From contig NZ_JAEMQA010000126.1 in assembly GCF_022759005.1 (NCBI RefSeq), positions 1-32,353 of the forward strand: a DNA stretch of 32,353 nt, given 5' to 3'. Position 1 is the stretch's first letter. Each line of letters opens with the position of its first letter. Below are positions 13,469 to 21,895 of this stretch, piece after piece. The notes under the pieces were generated by a model. It worked only from the letters and a program-made list of their open reading frames with translations. It made no database searches and was not told the DNA's origin. The position numbers and the translations under genes are program-made. This DNA comes from Sulfuricurvum sp. Its GTDB lineage: Bacteria > Campylobacterota > Campylobacteria > Campylobacterales > Sulfurimonadaceae.

Positions 13469-13897
13469 TTAGGATGTTTTGCTCGAAGCGTCAATGACGC
13501 TTTTGAACAACGCGGAATCTTTTTTGAGCGCAGCGGTAAGGGCATTGAACATCGTTGAGTTTTTTGCCATTTCAGTCGATTCGACATCCAAATCGACGCT
13601 GTTGCCGTCGTTGCGCGCCATGTGCCCGTCACGAAAAAACGTGGTAGGTTTTGACGAACCCGAATCAATCGGTCCTAAATGGGCGCCGTTGGTACGAGCC
13701 ATTTGGAGCTCTTCGGATTTGTTTTTAAAGATTTCGGCACTTTTTTGTGCCAAGGTGTCTTCAAAACTGATGTCTTTCGGGCGATAGAAAGGGGTATCGG
13801 CATTGGCGATGTTTCCGGCAATGATATCTTGACGCGCCGCACGGTAGTTCATCGCGCTTTCCATCAAATCATGCGAACGTGAAATGTGAATTCCCAT
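13469..13897 (-). CDS. flgB: flagellar basal-body rod protein FlgB
   Basis: AMNYRAARQDIIAGNIANADTPFYRPKDISFED...; upstream of flgC and fliE. Confidence 0.95.
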   Translation of the reverse strand: MGIHISRSHDLMESAMNYRAARQDIIAGNIANADTPFYRPKDISFEDTLAQKSAEIFKNKSEELQMARTNGAHLGPIDSGSSKPTTFFRDGHMARNDGNSVDLDVESTEMAKNSTMFNALTAALKKDSALFKSVIDASSKTS

Positions 13898-13935
13898 GGT
13901 GTTTGCCCCTTTCTCGTAATTTGTTTCAAATACCT

Positions 13936-13953
13936 AAGCAAAAAATATTCCAA
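13936..13953 (-). promoter_or_regulatory. sigma-54 (RpoN)-type promoter for flgB-flgC-fliE
   Basis: Minus strand TTGGAATATTTTTTGCTT: GG-N10-GC spacing with -24 TTGGAA and -12 TTGCTT, ending 38 nt upstream of the flgB ATG. Confidence 0.75.
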
Positions 13954-14021
13954 TTTTCTTTTATCGAACTCTTTTTGAAGAAACGATATACTTATGAAAA
14001 TTATACATTATAAGCTTAAAA

Positions 14022-15200
14022 ATGCCGGATAAAAAATTATTTCTCTTAACAACCGCGCTGATTACGATAGGGGTTATTTGCTCGTATACGTTGACCGCTT
14101 ACACCGTTGTCCTTTTTAATTATAACGATTTCCACTTTGTCATCCGAGAACTCATTGTCGCGGTTATCTCTATTCTGATTATGTGGACGTTGGCGCAGTT
14201 AGACCCTGATATTTGGCTCCATCGCTTAGGACTCGGGCTTTTTTTCGGCGGGATAGTATTGATGATCGTTATGCCGTTTCTCCCAGCATCGCTGGTGAGT
14301 GAAGTCGGGGGGGCGAAACGGTGGATTAAGCTGTTCGGTTTTTCGATTGCTCCGGTCGAGTATTTCAAAGTAGGCTTTGTCTACTTTTTGGCATGGAGTT
14401 TTTCCCGTAAACTCGGGCACCACGCGAACATGGGGGTTGCCGAAGAGTTTAAGCGCTTTATGCCGTATGCGGCGATTTTTGTCGTTATCATGTTTTTGAT
14501 CGCATTTATGCAAAACGACTTGGGACAAGTTGTTGTACTGGCCCTCACATTGGCATTTATGCTCTTTTTTGCGGGGAGCAGTTTTCGCTTCTTTATGACG
14601 CTGATTGGAAGTGCGGTGGCATTTTTCCTCTTTTTTATTCTGACGGCGGAACATCGGATCAACCGTATTTTGTCATGGTGGGCATCGGCACAGAGTACTG
14701 TTTTGGCTTTTTTCCCCGAATCGATTGCCAAACATTTACGGATCGAAAATGCCGAAGAACCGTATCAGATCGGACACTCGCTCAATGCGATTCATAATGG
14801 ATCGATCTTCGGCACGGGTTTAGGTGGCGGAACATTCAAACTCGGTTTTTTGAGTGAGGTGCATACCGACTTTGTTCTGGCGGGGATTGCGGAAGAATTC
14901 GGCTTTATCGGAGTGTTCGGCGTGACGCTTCTTTTTATTATGCTTTTGCACCGTCTGTTTAAAATTGCCAACCGCTCACATGATGATACGGCATATCTGT
15001 TTAGTCTGGGGGTAGGGTTATTGATTACGTTTGCGTTCATGATTAACGCCTACGGGATCAGCGGACTCACTCCGATCAAAGGGATTTCCGTTCCCTTCCT
15101 GAGTTATGGAGGATCGGCGATGCTGGCTTCCGCGGTGGGGGTTGGGATGGTGATCATGGTCTCCAAAAAAATCAAATACAAATCGGGAGATAAAAAGTGA
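14022..15200 (+). CDS. ftsW: SEDS-family cell-division protein FtsW
   Basis: Polytopic SEDS protein; GGAKRWIKLFGFSIAPVEYFKVGFV, FAEEFG-type loop (VLAGIAEEFGFIG), PFLSYGGSAM; overlaps murG. Confidence 0.87.
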   Translation: MPDKKLFLLTTALITIGVICSYTLTAYTVVLFNYNDFHFVIRELIVAVISILIMWTLAQLDPDIWLHRLGLGLFFGGIVLMIVMPFLPASLVSEVGGAKRWIKLFGFSIAPVEYFKVGFVYFLAWSFSRKLGHHANMGVAEEFKRFMPYAAIFVVIMFLIAFMQNDLGQVVVLALTLAFMLFFAGSSFRFFMTLIGSAVAFFLFFILTAEHRINRILSWWASAQSTVLAFFPESIAKHLRIENAEEPYQIGHSLNAIHNGSIFGTGLGGGTFKLGFLSEVHTDFVLAGIAEEFGFIGVFGVTLLFIMLLHRLFKIANRSHDDTAYLFSLGVGLLITFAFMINAYGISGLTPIKGISVPFLSYGGSAMLASAVGVGMVIMVSKKIKYKSGDKK

Positions 15201-16210
15201 ACATTGTCTTTACCGGAGGCGGGACGGGAGGACATCTCGTAATCGCCCTCTCTTTGGCACAAACGGCTCGTGAACGAGGTCACAAGGTGATGTTTATCGG
15301 ATCGACTTCCGGACAGGATCGCCAATGGTTTGGTAACACTACCCTTTTTGACGAGGTTCACTTTTTAGAGACGACCGGCGTCGTCAATAAAGCCGGATTG
15401 GGGAAACTCGGAGCACTCTGGAAAGTGTTTAAAGCTTCATTGAAATCACGCGATTTGATTCGATCATTTCGTGCCGATGCAGTTGTGAGTGTCGGAGGAT
15501 TCTCGGCAGCACCGGCGGCTTTGGCGGCAGTCGCGTCGCGGATACCGCTTTATATCCATGAACAAAATGCGGTGACGGGTAAGCTTAATCGTCTTCTTCG
15601 TCCGTATGCGAAACGTTTTTTTAGTTCGTACGAAGCAGGAGAGAATCATTGCGATTATCCGGTTCATCCACGCTATTTTGAAAATGCAAGAGTGCGTGAG
15701 GGGATCAAAACCGTCATCTTTTTGGGAGGATCGCAAGGAGCCAAATTTATTAACGATTTGGCGATTGAAATCGCTCCGTGGCTTCAAAACAGAGGAATCC
15801 ACATCATCCATCAGTGCGGATTGAAAGAAGAAGAGAGGGTGCGAGCCGCCTATCATGAGCTTGGGATTGAAGCGGAGGTGTACGGATTTACGACCCAAAT
15901 CGCCGAATTGTGCGAACGGAGCGATTTTGCCGTGAGTCGATCGGGGGCGAGTACATTATGGGAGCTGTGCGCGGCTAAAATCCCAGCTTTTTTTATCCCG
16001 TTTCCGTATGCGGCGGCAGATCACCAGTATCACAACGCCCGTTATGTCATCGATCATAACGCTGGGTGGTGCGAGCGGCAAAGCGAAGGGCTGGCTCTAA
16101 AATTGCAGGAGGCGATTCTCAGCGATATCAGAGTGAAAAGCGAAGCATTGGGAGAACTCATCAAACCCGATGGAGCGCTTCATATCATCGAAAAGATAGA
16201 GAAGCAGTAA
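15197..16210 (+). CDS. murG: UDP-N-acetylglucosamine--N-acetylmuramyl-(pentapeptide) pyrophosphoryl-undecaprenol GlcNAc transferase (GTG start)
   Basis: MNIVFTGGGTGGHLVIALSLAQ...VVSVGGFSAAPAALAA...YIHEQNAVTGKLNRLL...SRSGASTLWELCA; 4-nt overlap with ftsW. Confidence 0.96.
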   Translation: MNIVFTGGGTGGHLVIALSLAQTARERGHKVMFIGSTSGQDRQWFGNTTLFDEVHFLETTGVVNKAGLGKLGALWKVFKASLKSRDLIRSFRADAVVSVGGFSAAPAALAAVASRIPLYIHEQNAVTGKLNRLLRPYAKRFFSSYEAGENHCDYPVHPRYFENARVREGIKTVIFLGGSQGAKFINDLAIEIAPWLQNRGIHIIHQCGLKEEERVRAAYHELGIEAEVYGFTTQIAELCERSDFAVSRSGASTLWELCAAKIPAFFIPFPYAAADHQYHNARYVIDHNAGWCERQSEGLALKLQEAILSDIRVKSEALGELIKPDGALHIIEKIEKQ

Positions 16211-16213
16211 CGA

Positions 16214-18007
16214 TTATTTGACCTTTGATTTGATCAGCGGGAGTAAGTGATCGCAAATTTTCGCAATCGGTTCTTTCCAAGAACCCCGTTTGTCTTGGCG
16301 ATACAGCTTCAGGCTCTCATACCACGGGGTTTTATCTCCCTCTTGCATCCATCTCCAGTCCGAAGGATTTGGAACTAAAACCCACGCGCGTTTGTTCATC
16401 GCTCCGCATAAATGGGCAACAGCGGTATCGGTCGTGATAATCAGATCGAGTTTCTCTATAATGGTCGCTGTTGCCGAAAAATCGTTTAGCTCACCTGAGA
16501 GATCGACAATAGTTTTATCCAGTTTTTTGGAGTGGATCTCTAGGGCGTCTTCTCCCGTTTGTAATGAATACCATGATGTCCCTTTGAGAGAGAACAGCTC
16601 TTTGTAGTGTTCCAATCCGATGTACTTGTTTTTGAAATCTTTGTTGGTTCTACTGCTGCTCCAGACAATCCCGATATTAAAACGTTTCGGATCACAACTA
16701 AATTGTCCTTTTTCTTGAGGCGATGAGAGATAGGGAAATACCTTCGGGACGGTTTCGAGTGTTGTTTTAAAGCGATTCGGTGAGGAGAGCAATGGGAGAT
16801 AATAATCGTGTTTCGGTATCGATTCTTCTTCGCTGTAGATAGCTTCTACCCCCTTAATCGATTTGAAAAGTTTTACGAGCTCAGGGCGTGTCCGGAGAAT
16901 CACTTTTGCACCTAAATTCAAAAACATCGGAACGTAGCGAATAAACATGATATTGTCGCCAAACCCTTGCTCATTTTGTAAAATGAGTGTTTTCCCCTGT
17001 AAATCTTCGCCCCGCCACATCGGTGTCGTATAGGGATATATTTTTGCACGCAGCTCGTCCATTTTAATCCGGTGCTCGTAGCGTTGCCACCCGTTGTCGT
17101 AATCGCCATTGGAAAGCTCGATTAACGCCAGATCGAAATTGGCATTCGTATGATTTGGGCTCAATGAGAGTGCTTTTCGATAAAGCGGTTCCGCTTTGGC
17201 GTACGCTTTGTTTTCTTTGTATACGGCTCCCAAATTACTGTAGGCATCGGCATAGGAGGGATTGAGTTGAATCGATTTTTCTAAATGGGTGATTGCCCCC
17301 TCAAGGTCATCGCAAAATCGCAACAGATTGCCGAAATTATTATGAGCGGCACTGTCATTTGGATTAATGTCTAAAACTTTTTCATAGGCTTGTCGAGATT
17401 TTTCGTATTCACCGAGTTCTTTATAGGCTACGCCCAGATTGTTGTACGCCGATGTTATAGAGGGATTGATACGGATCGCGTTTGAATACGCTTCAATAGC
17501 GTTTTTATACATTTTGAGGGTTGAATAGCAATTACCGAGGGTAAGATGCGAATCATAGATTTCGGCAAATTTTGCGACACAATCGAGAGCTACATTTAAA
17601 GCGGCACGATTTTTGTTGGCTGTTTTGTATAACTCGATCAAGCTCAGATGAAAGCGAATATCATCCACTGGAAGCGAGATCGCGCTCAAGAGCAGTTTTT
17701 CGGTATTTTGAATATTATTCTGCGCTTTCAAAATGCTCAAAAGATTATAATAGAAGAGGGTATGGGTAGGCTCCAACGCTATCCCAGCTTCGAGAAGCTT
17801 TTGTGCGCGGGATAAATCCCCTTTGCGTTTGTAGGCGATGCCCAGATTATTATAAAAGCGCAACACAACGCTTTTGTCCCACTCTTTGATACTTTCGACA
17901 GTGAATGCTTTTAAATAGCACTCAATGGCACTGTCGTTTTGATTGTCTTTTAGAAAAATATCACCGCTCAGTATCAACGCAAGGGTTGCTTGCTTCGTTT
18001 CAATCAT
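16214..18007 (-). CDS. TPR-repeat protein with C-terminal glycosyltransferase (GT9/GT41-like) domain
   Basis: Multiple TPR units (AYNNLGVAYKELGEYEKSRQAYEKVLDINPNDSAAHNNFGNLL...) then LILQNEQGFGDNIMFIRYVP... and DLIITTDTAVAHLCGAMNKRAWVLVPNPSDWRWM. Confidence 0.8.
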   Translation of the reverse strand: MIETKQATLALILSGDIFLKDNQNDSAIECYLKAFTVESIKEWDKSVVLRFYNNLGIAYKRKGDLSRAQKLLEAGIALEPTHTLFYYNLLSILKAQNNIQNTEKLLLSAISLPVDDIRFHLSLIELYKTANKNRAALNVALDCVAKFAEIYDSHLTLGNCYSTLKMYKNAIEAYSNAIRINPSITSAYNNLGVAYKELGEYEKSRQAYEKVLDINPNDSAAHNNFGNLLRFCDDLEGAITHLEKSIQLNPSYADAYSNLGAVYKENKAYAKAEPLYRKALSLSPNHTNANFDLALIELSNGDYDNGWQRYEHRIKMDELRAKIYPYTTPMWRGEDLQGKTLILQNEQGFGDNIMFIRYVPMFLNLGAKVILRTRPELVKLFKSIKGVEAIYSEEESIPKHDYYLPLLSSPNRFKTTLETVPKVFPYLSSPQEKGQFSCDPKRFNIGIVWSSSRTNKDFKNKYIGLEHYKELFSLKGTSWYSLQTGEDALEIHSKKLDKTIVDLSGELNDFSATATIIEKLDLIITTDTAVAHLCGAMNKRAWVLVPNPSDWRWMQEGDKTPWYESLKLYRQDKRGSWKEPIAKICDHLLPLIKSKVK

Positions 18008-18255
18008 TGATTGGCCGCATTGATAGTTTTGAGCGTATCGATTGTTCCGTCTTTGCGTTTGTATATTTTGAGCTCTTTTTTCTTATTAACGGGGGCATTT
18101 TTGATATTTCTTTCTAAATAGGCGTCGTAATGCTTTTTGTTGATAAAGAGTGCTTTTTCTTTGACATTCTGCTCTTTTTTAGGAGAGATATCCTCATTCG
18201 AAGAGGCTATTACGGAAAGATTCAAAAGACTTAAAAGGACTAAAAGTTTTAACAT
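18004..18255 (-). CDS. small secreted Lys-rich protein of unknown function
   Basis: 83 aa with signal peptide MLKLLVLLSLLNLSVIAS; 4-nt overlap with the downstream TPR gene. Confidence 0.6.
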   Translation of the reverse strand: MLKLLVLLSLLNLSVIASSNEDISPKKEQNVKEKALFINKKHYDAYLERNIKNAPVNKKKELKIYKRKDGTIDTLKTINAANQ

Positions 18256-18284
18256 ACGACACCTCGACGTTTTAATTAACTATA

Positions 18285-19664
18285 TTAATATCCAAAATAT
18301 TCTAAGAGTTTGCCCTGCTTTGCAAGTAAGTTAAAATAATCAAGAATACGTGTCTTTTCGCTTCGTAATTTTTCAAGTTCGGCTGAATTGACTTGCCGTT
18401 GTGCCTGTAAGAGGGTTACTAAATCCTGACTGGAGAGGCGAAAACGTTCCCAGTACGCATCCGCCATTTTTTCGCTGGCTTCTATCTCACTAGAGAGGGT
18501 TTCGAGGGTTTTAGTATTGGTTTGAACGGAGTTGTAGAGCTTTTGTGAATTCCATTTTAGCTCTTTTGAGGTGTATTCAAGATTATATGCCCCCTCGGTT
18601 GCTTCACTCATAAGGCGCGCAGTTTTCGCTTCGGTTCTCCCGCCGGTGTAGAGGTTGTAATTAAATGAAAGTTGAACCAGTTGATCCGTATTGTACCCGT
18701 CCGCTGGGGGTAATGCATTGTGATTATCGTAGTCGTAGCGGTTTCGTCGGCTATCGGTAAAGGTGAGATCGATGGTCGGGTAGTCGGTCGCTTTGTTGAT
18801 GAAAATCTCTTTTTGTTTGGCTTTGATTTGCGACTTGATAATGTTGACATCGGTATTGTTTGCTTGAATTCCTTCTAGAACTTCATCAATACTTGGCAAA
18901 TTAATCTCAAATCCCGTTTCGTAAGGGACGTACTCTTCAACTTTTTTGTTGGTCAAAAATTCGTAATAGTCTTTGGCGTTGTTGTACGCCGATTCGGTAT
19001 TGGTCATTGCCGTTTTAGCATTTGAAACACTTGCCGAAATAGAGCTTTCATCCCCCATCGTGGCAGCTCCGAGTTCCCGTTTTGTTTTGACAATTTCATA
19101 AATCTTGACGAGTTTATCGTAATTTTTTTGGTTTACGTCCAACGAGAGTTTGCCGTATACGACACTGAAATACGCATCGATTATTTTTACAATCTCTTCT
19201 TCCAGCGTCCCTTTTAATTTCTCTTCCTGCTGTTGTTTCAAGATTTTATTTTTTTGAACGGTTGCGAAATCTTTTCCGGAAGAAAAAAGGTTGTAGGAGA
19301 CGACAAAATTGTATTGGCTTTGAGAATAGTTTTGGTTATCAAACCCTTCGTATTTTTTTCGTTGGGTATTCCCGGTAAGGGCTACTTGAGGTAAAAAATC
19401 GGCATACGCTTCCCGTATGAAATGTTGGGATTGTTCAACACGCTCTTTAGCTTGTTTGACACGGTAGTTGGTATCGATAGCTTCATTGACTGCCGTTTTT
19501 AACGAAACTTTGTTTTTGGAGATGAAAGGGACGGTAGCGTTTGTTTCGGGTGATTGCTGGAGCGGGAGCGTCGCATTTGCATCTTGCACCATTTCGGCAA
19601 ACGAATGAGCGGGGAAGCATAGAGAACTGATGATGAGATATTTAGAAATACTATTTAGTGTCAT
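18285..19664 (-). CDS. TolC-family outer membrane efflux/secretion protein
   Basis: Signal peptide then SLKTAVNEAIDTNYRVKQAKERVEQSQHFIREAYADFLPQVALTGN..., LVQLSFNYNLYTGGRTEAK, long helical segments; typical OEP fold. Confidence 0.9.
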   Translation of the reverse strand: MTLNSISKYLIISSLCFPAHSFAEMVQDANATLPLQQSPETNATVPFISKNKVSLKTAVNEAIDTNYRVKQAKERVEQSQHFIREAYADFLPQVALTGNTQRKKYEGFDNQNYSQSQYNFVVSYNLFSSGKDFATVQKNKILKQQQEEKLKGTLEEEIVKIIDAYFSVVYGKLSLDVNQKNYDKLVKIYEIVKTKRELGAATMGDESSISASVSNAKTAMTNTESAYNNAKDYYEFLTNKKVEEYVPYETGFEINLPSIDEVLEGIQANNTDVNIIKSQIKAKQKEIFINKATDYPTIDLTFTDSRRNRYDYDNHNALPPADGYNTDQLVQLSFNYNLYTGGRTEAKTARLMSEATEGAYNLEYTSKELKWNSQKLYNSVQTNTKTLETLSSEIEASEKMADAYWERFRLSSQDLVTLLQAQRQVNSAELEKLRSEKTRILDYFNLLAKQGKLLEYFGY

Positions 19665-19675
19665 AACGGATTACC

Positions 19676-20344
19676 TTATTTAACATCGATTTTTAAGTAG
19701 CCGTAGTCGTAATTGAGTGATTCGGCTTGTTTGTAGTTGAGTTTGATTTTGTTTTGGAGGGCAGGGACTTTTTCCAAAGCGTTTTTGAGGCTTAATATCC
19801 TTCCCAGAGATACTTGTTTGGTTTGCGTTGAGCTGATTAGTTTTTTTGAGTCGTTGACGCTGATGTAAAAAAGCGCGTCAGGATTTTTTTTGAGGGTGCT
19901 GTCCATAAAATCGGTTACTTGAGTGGTGATCTCTTTATTTAAAAAATATTCGTTGTTTTTAAACGCAATAATCATCTCTTGTTCTTTGAACTCTGCTTGG
20001 GCATATTGTTCGGATTTTTTAGAGAGAGTATTTCCCTCTACCTCTCCCCCTTGAACTGGAGTTGTATTATTGTTGTCCATTTTTGCAAACAACGGTACAG
20101 GCTCTGTTTTTTTCTGCTCTTCTTCTTTTTTTGCTTGTGCGGCAACGCTTTGTTCTTTATACTTTTCGAGTTCGGTTTGCGTCTGCTCTTGTTCGGCCTT
20201 GTTTTTGGTATTGAATTGTATGTAATATCCTACGTTCACGAACATGATAAGGATGAATAACAGCAATACCAATATGATTGATGCAAACAAGTCTACATAA
20301 GAGATGAACGGATTCATCTCATTGCTATCACCGCCGCCTGCCAT
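19676..20344 (-). CDS. MotB/ExbD/SiiA-like single-TM protein with periplasmic C-terminal domain
   Basis: 222 aa; MNPFISYVDLFASIILVLLLFILIMF (Asp at start of TM as in MotB/ExbD), coiled linker, C-terminal OmpA/MotB-like-sized domain. Confidence 0.7.
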   Translation of the reverse strand: MAGGGDSNEMNPFISYVDLFASIILVLLLFILIMFVNVGYYIQFNTKNKAEQEQTQTELEKYKEQSVAAQAKKEEEQKKTEPVPLFAKMDNNNTTPVQGGEVEGNTLSKKSEQYAQAEFKEQEMIIAFKNNEYFLNKEITTQVTDFMDSTLKKNPDALFYISVNDSKKLISSTQTKQVSLGRILSLKNALEKVPALQNKIKLNYKQAESLNYDYGYLKIDVK

Positions 20345-20364
20345 TTATACCGCCTGTTTAAATA

Positions 20365-21873
20365 TTATGAGTTAGAGAAAAAAGAGAAAATCCCTTTTTT
20401 TCTGTTTGATTTTTGCTCGCCGAGCACATTTTGTCCGATAGATTTTTCAATATTTTTCAATAGCCCCGTATGTGTGGTGAGTGTTTCTAACGACTCGCCA
20501 AGCGATTGTTTCATTTCATTTGCGCGAGCGGTGAGGATGTTTGTCCCCTCTTTATTCGCGTGAATACCGGAGTCAATCCCTTCGAGCAGATCGATGGCCT
20601 TTGAATGGAAGGTCGATTCTTGTGCTTTTGAACTCTCTTGAAGTTTTAGAAGTGCTTTGAGAGAGCGTTTATTGTCGTCTAAATGGCCGGATGCCTCTTT
20701 TAGCGTTGTCATCAGCGTCGATAGATTTTGAGCATTTTTCTCTGAAGCATGCTCGATTTTTGTACCGATTTGCTCATTCATATCGGAGAGATTGGTGTTG
20801 ATAGTATTCAAATATCGGTCGTTTTGTGCTAAAAGTTGGCTATTGGTTTCCGAGATAGCACTCAGAGAGGATTGATGTTGGGTTGAATGTTTGTCGGTAA
20901 GCTCATAAAGATGGCTGACTGCGGATGCGAGGGCTTCATATTGCATCTGGGTGCGCTGCTGCGTTTCCAGTGCTGAGCGCATGTACTCTTTTTGCTCATT
21001 GAGAAGTGCTTCGATGGAGGAGAGAGACGTAGCCATTGAAGCGATGCTTTGGGCACCGCTGGATGTTTTAACGATTTCAGCTGTCAACAAGGAGAGTTGA
21101 TCCAGATAGACATCCATGAAGTTTTTACGATGCCCCGCAAGATTGGACTCTGCACCTGCTGAAGCAGGATTGACATGATCGGGAGCCATATCGATAATAC
21201 GATCTTTGAGCCACTCCTCGACTCCGCTGATGAGGGTGTCTTGATATCGGAAAAGGATATAGCCGTTGAGACCTAAGATAACCGCCGTGACAACACCGAA
21301 TAATGAAGCCCCGAACCCGATCGCCATACCCGAAAGAGGACCGGAAAATTGCTGCATGATCTCCGACATTTCAGCTTCACCGTTGAGGCTGAGGATAATT
21401 TGCCCCATTTTGTCGATTGATTCGACAAGTCCGACGAATGTTCCCAAAAGTCCGATGAGCATGGAGGTATTGATGAAGAAATTGATGTAATTCTTTTGTT
21501 TGGCAAACTTATGCTCAAGCCAGTCGATAATGTCCCGTGACTCCTCTTCGGTGAAGAGCATTTGCTGCTGATTTTTTCGGCTTTGAAGCATATGCGCAAT
21601 ATTCGCGGGGAGAATCGAATCGATACTGCGAAGGTAAAATTCATATCCGGTTCGTTTGTACGCAAGGGCTCCGAAGGTACCGCCGAGCATCATAATATCA
21701 AATGCGCTAACAAACTGATAGAGGGTTCCGACTGCCAAAAAACCTACAATGGCGGAACTGAAGATGACAGTTGCCATAAAAAAGTTGCCTAATACTTCCG
21801 CATTGGCATAAACAACGTATAAGATAAAGAGCCAAGTGATGAAATAGGCTTTGTGGACTTTTATTCGTTTCAT
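20365..21873 (-). CDS. MotA/TolQ/ExbB/SiiB-like proton-channel protein with long cytoplasmic tail
   Basis: 502 aa; INFFINTSMLIGLLGTFVGLVESIDKMG...FSGPLSGMAIGFGASLFGVVTAVILGLNGYILF followed by about 270 aa of helical heptad-rich sequence. Confidence 0.8.
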   Translation of the reverse strand: MKRIKVHKAYFITWLFILYVVYANAEVLGNFFMATVIFSSAIVGFLAVGTLYQFVSAFDIMMLGGTFGALAYKRTGYEFYLRSIDSILPANIAHMLQSRKNQQQMLFTEEESRDIIDWLEHKFAKQKNYINFFINTSMLIGLLGTFVGLVESIDKMGQIILSLNGEAEMSEIMQQFSGPLSGMAIGFGASLFGVVTAVILGLNGYILFRYQDTLISGVEEWLKDRIIDMAPDHVNPASAGAESNLAGHRKNFMDVYLDQLSLLTAEIVKTSSGAQSIASMATSLSSIEALLNEQKEYMRSALETQQRTQMQYEALASAVSHLYELTDKHSTQHQSSLSAISETNSQLLAQNDRYLNTINTNLSDMNEQIGTKIEHASEKNAQNLSTLMTTLKEASGHLDDNKRSLKALLKLQESSKAQESTFHSKAIDLLEGIDSGIHANKEGTNILTARANEMKQSLGESLETLTTHTGLLKNIEKSIGQNVLGEQKSNRKKGIFSFFSNS

Positions 21874-21895
21874 CGGTTTGCTACGCTGCCCATCG

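Noticed and set aside
19676-21873. Zorya-type anti-phage defence (ZorAB)
   Set aside because: MotA/MotB-like pair has ZorAB-like architecture, but no ZorC/ZorD or ZorE genes nearby; neighbours are T1SS genes, so a SiiAB-like role fits better.
19676-21873. Flagellar stator genes motA/motB
   Set aside because: The MotA-like protein has a much longer tail and the MotB-like protein is short; they sit in a secretion operon, not with flagellar genes.
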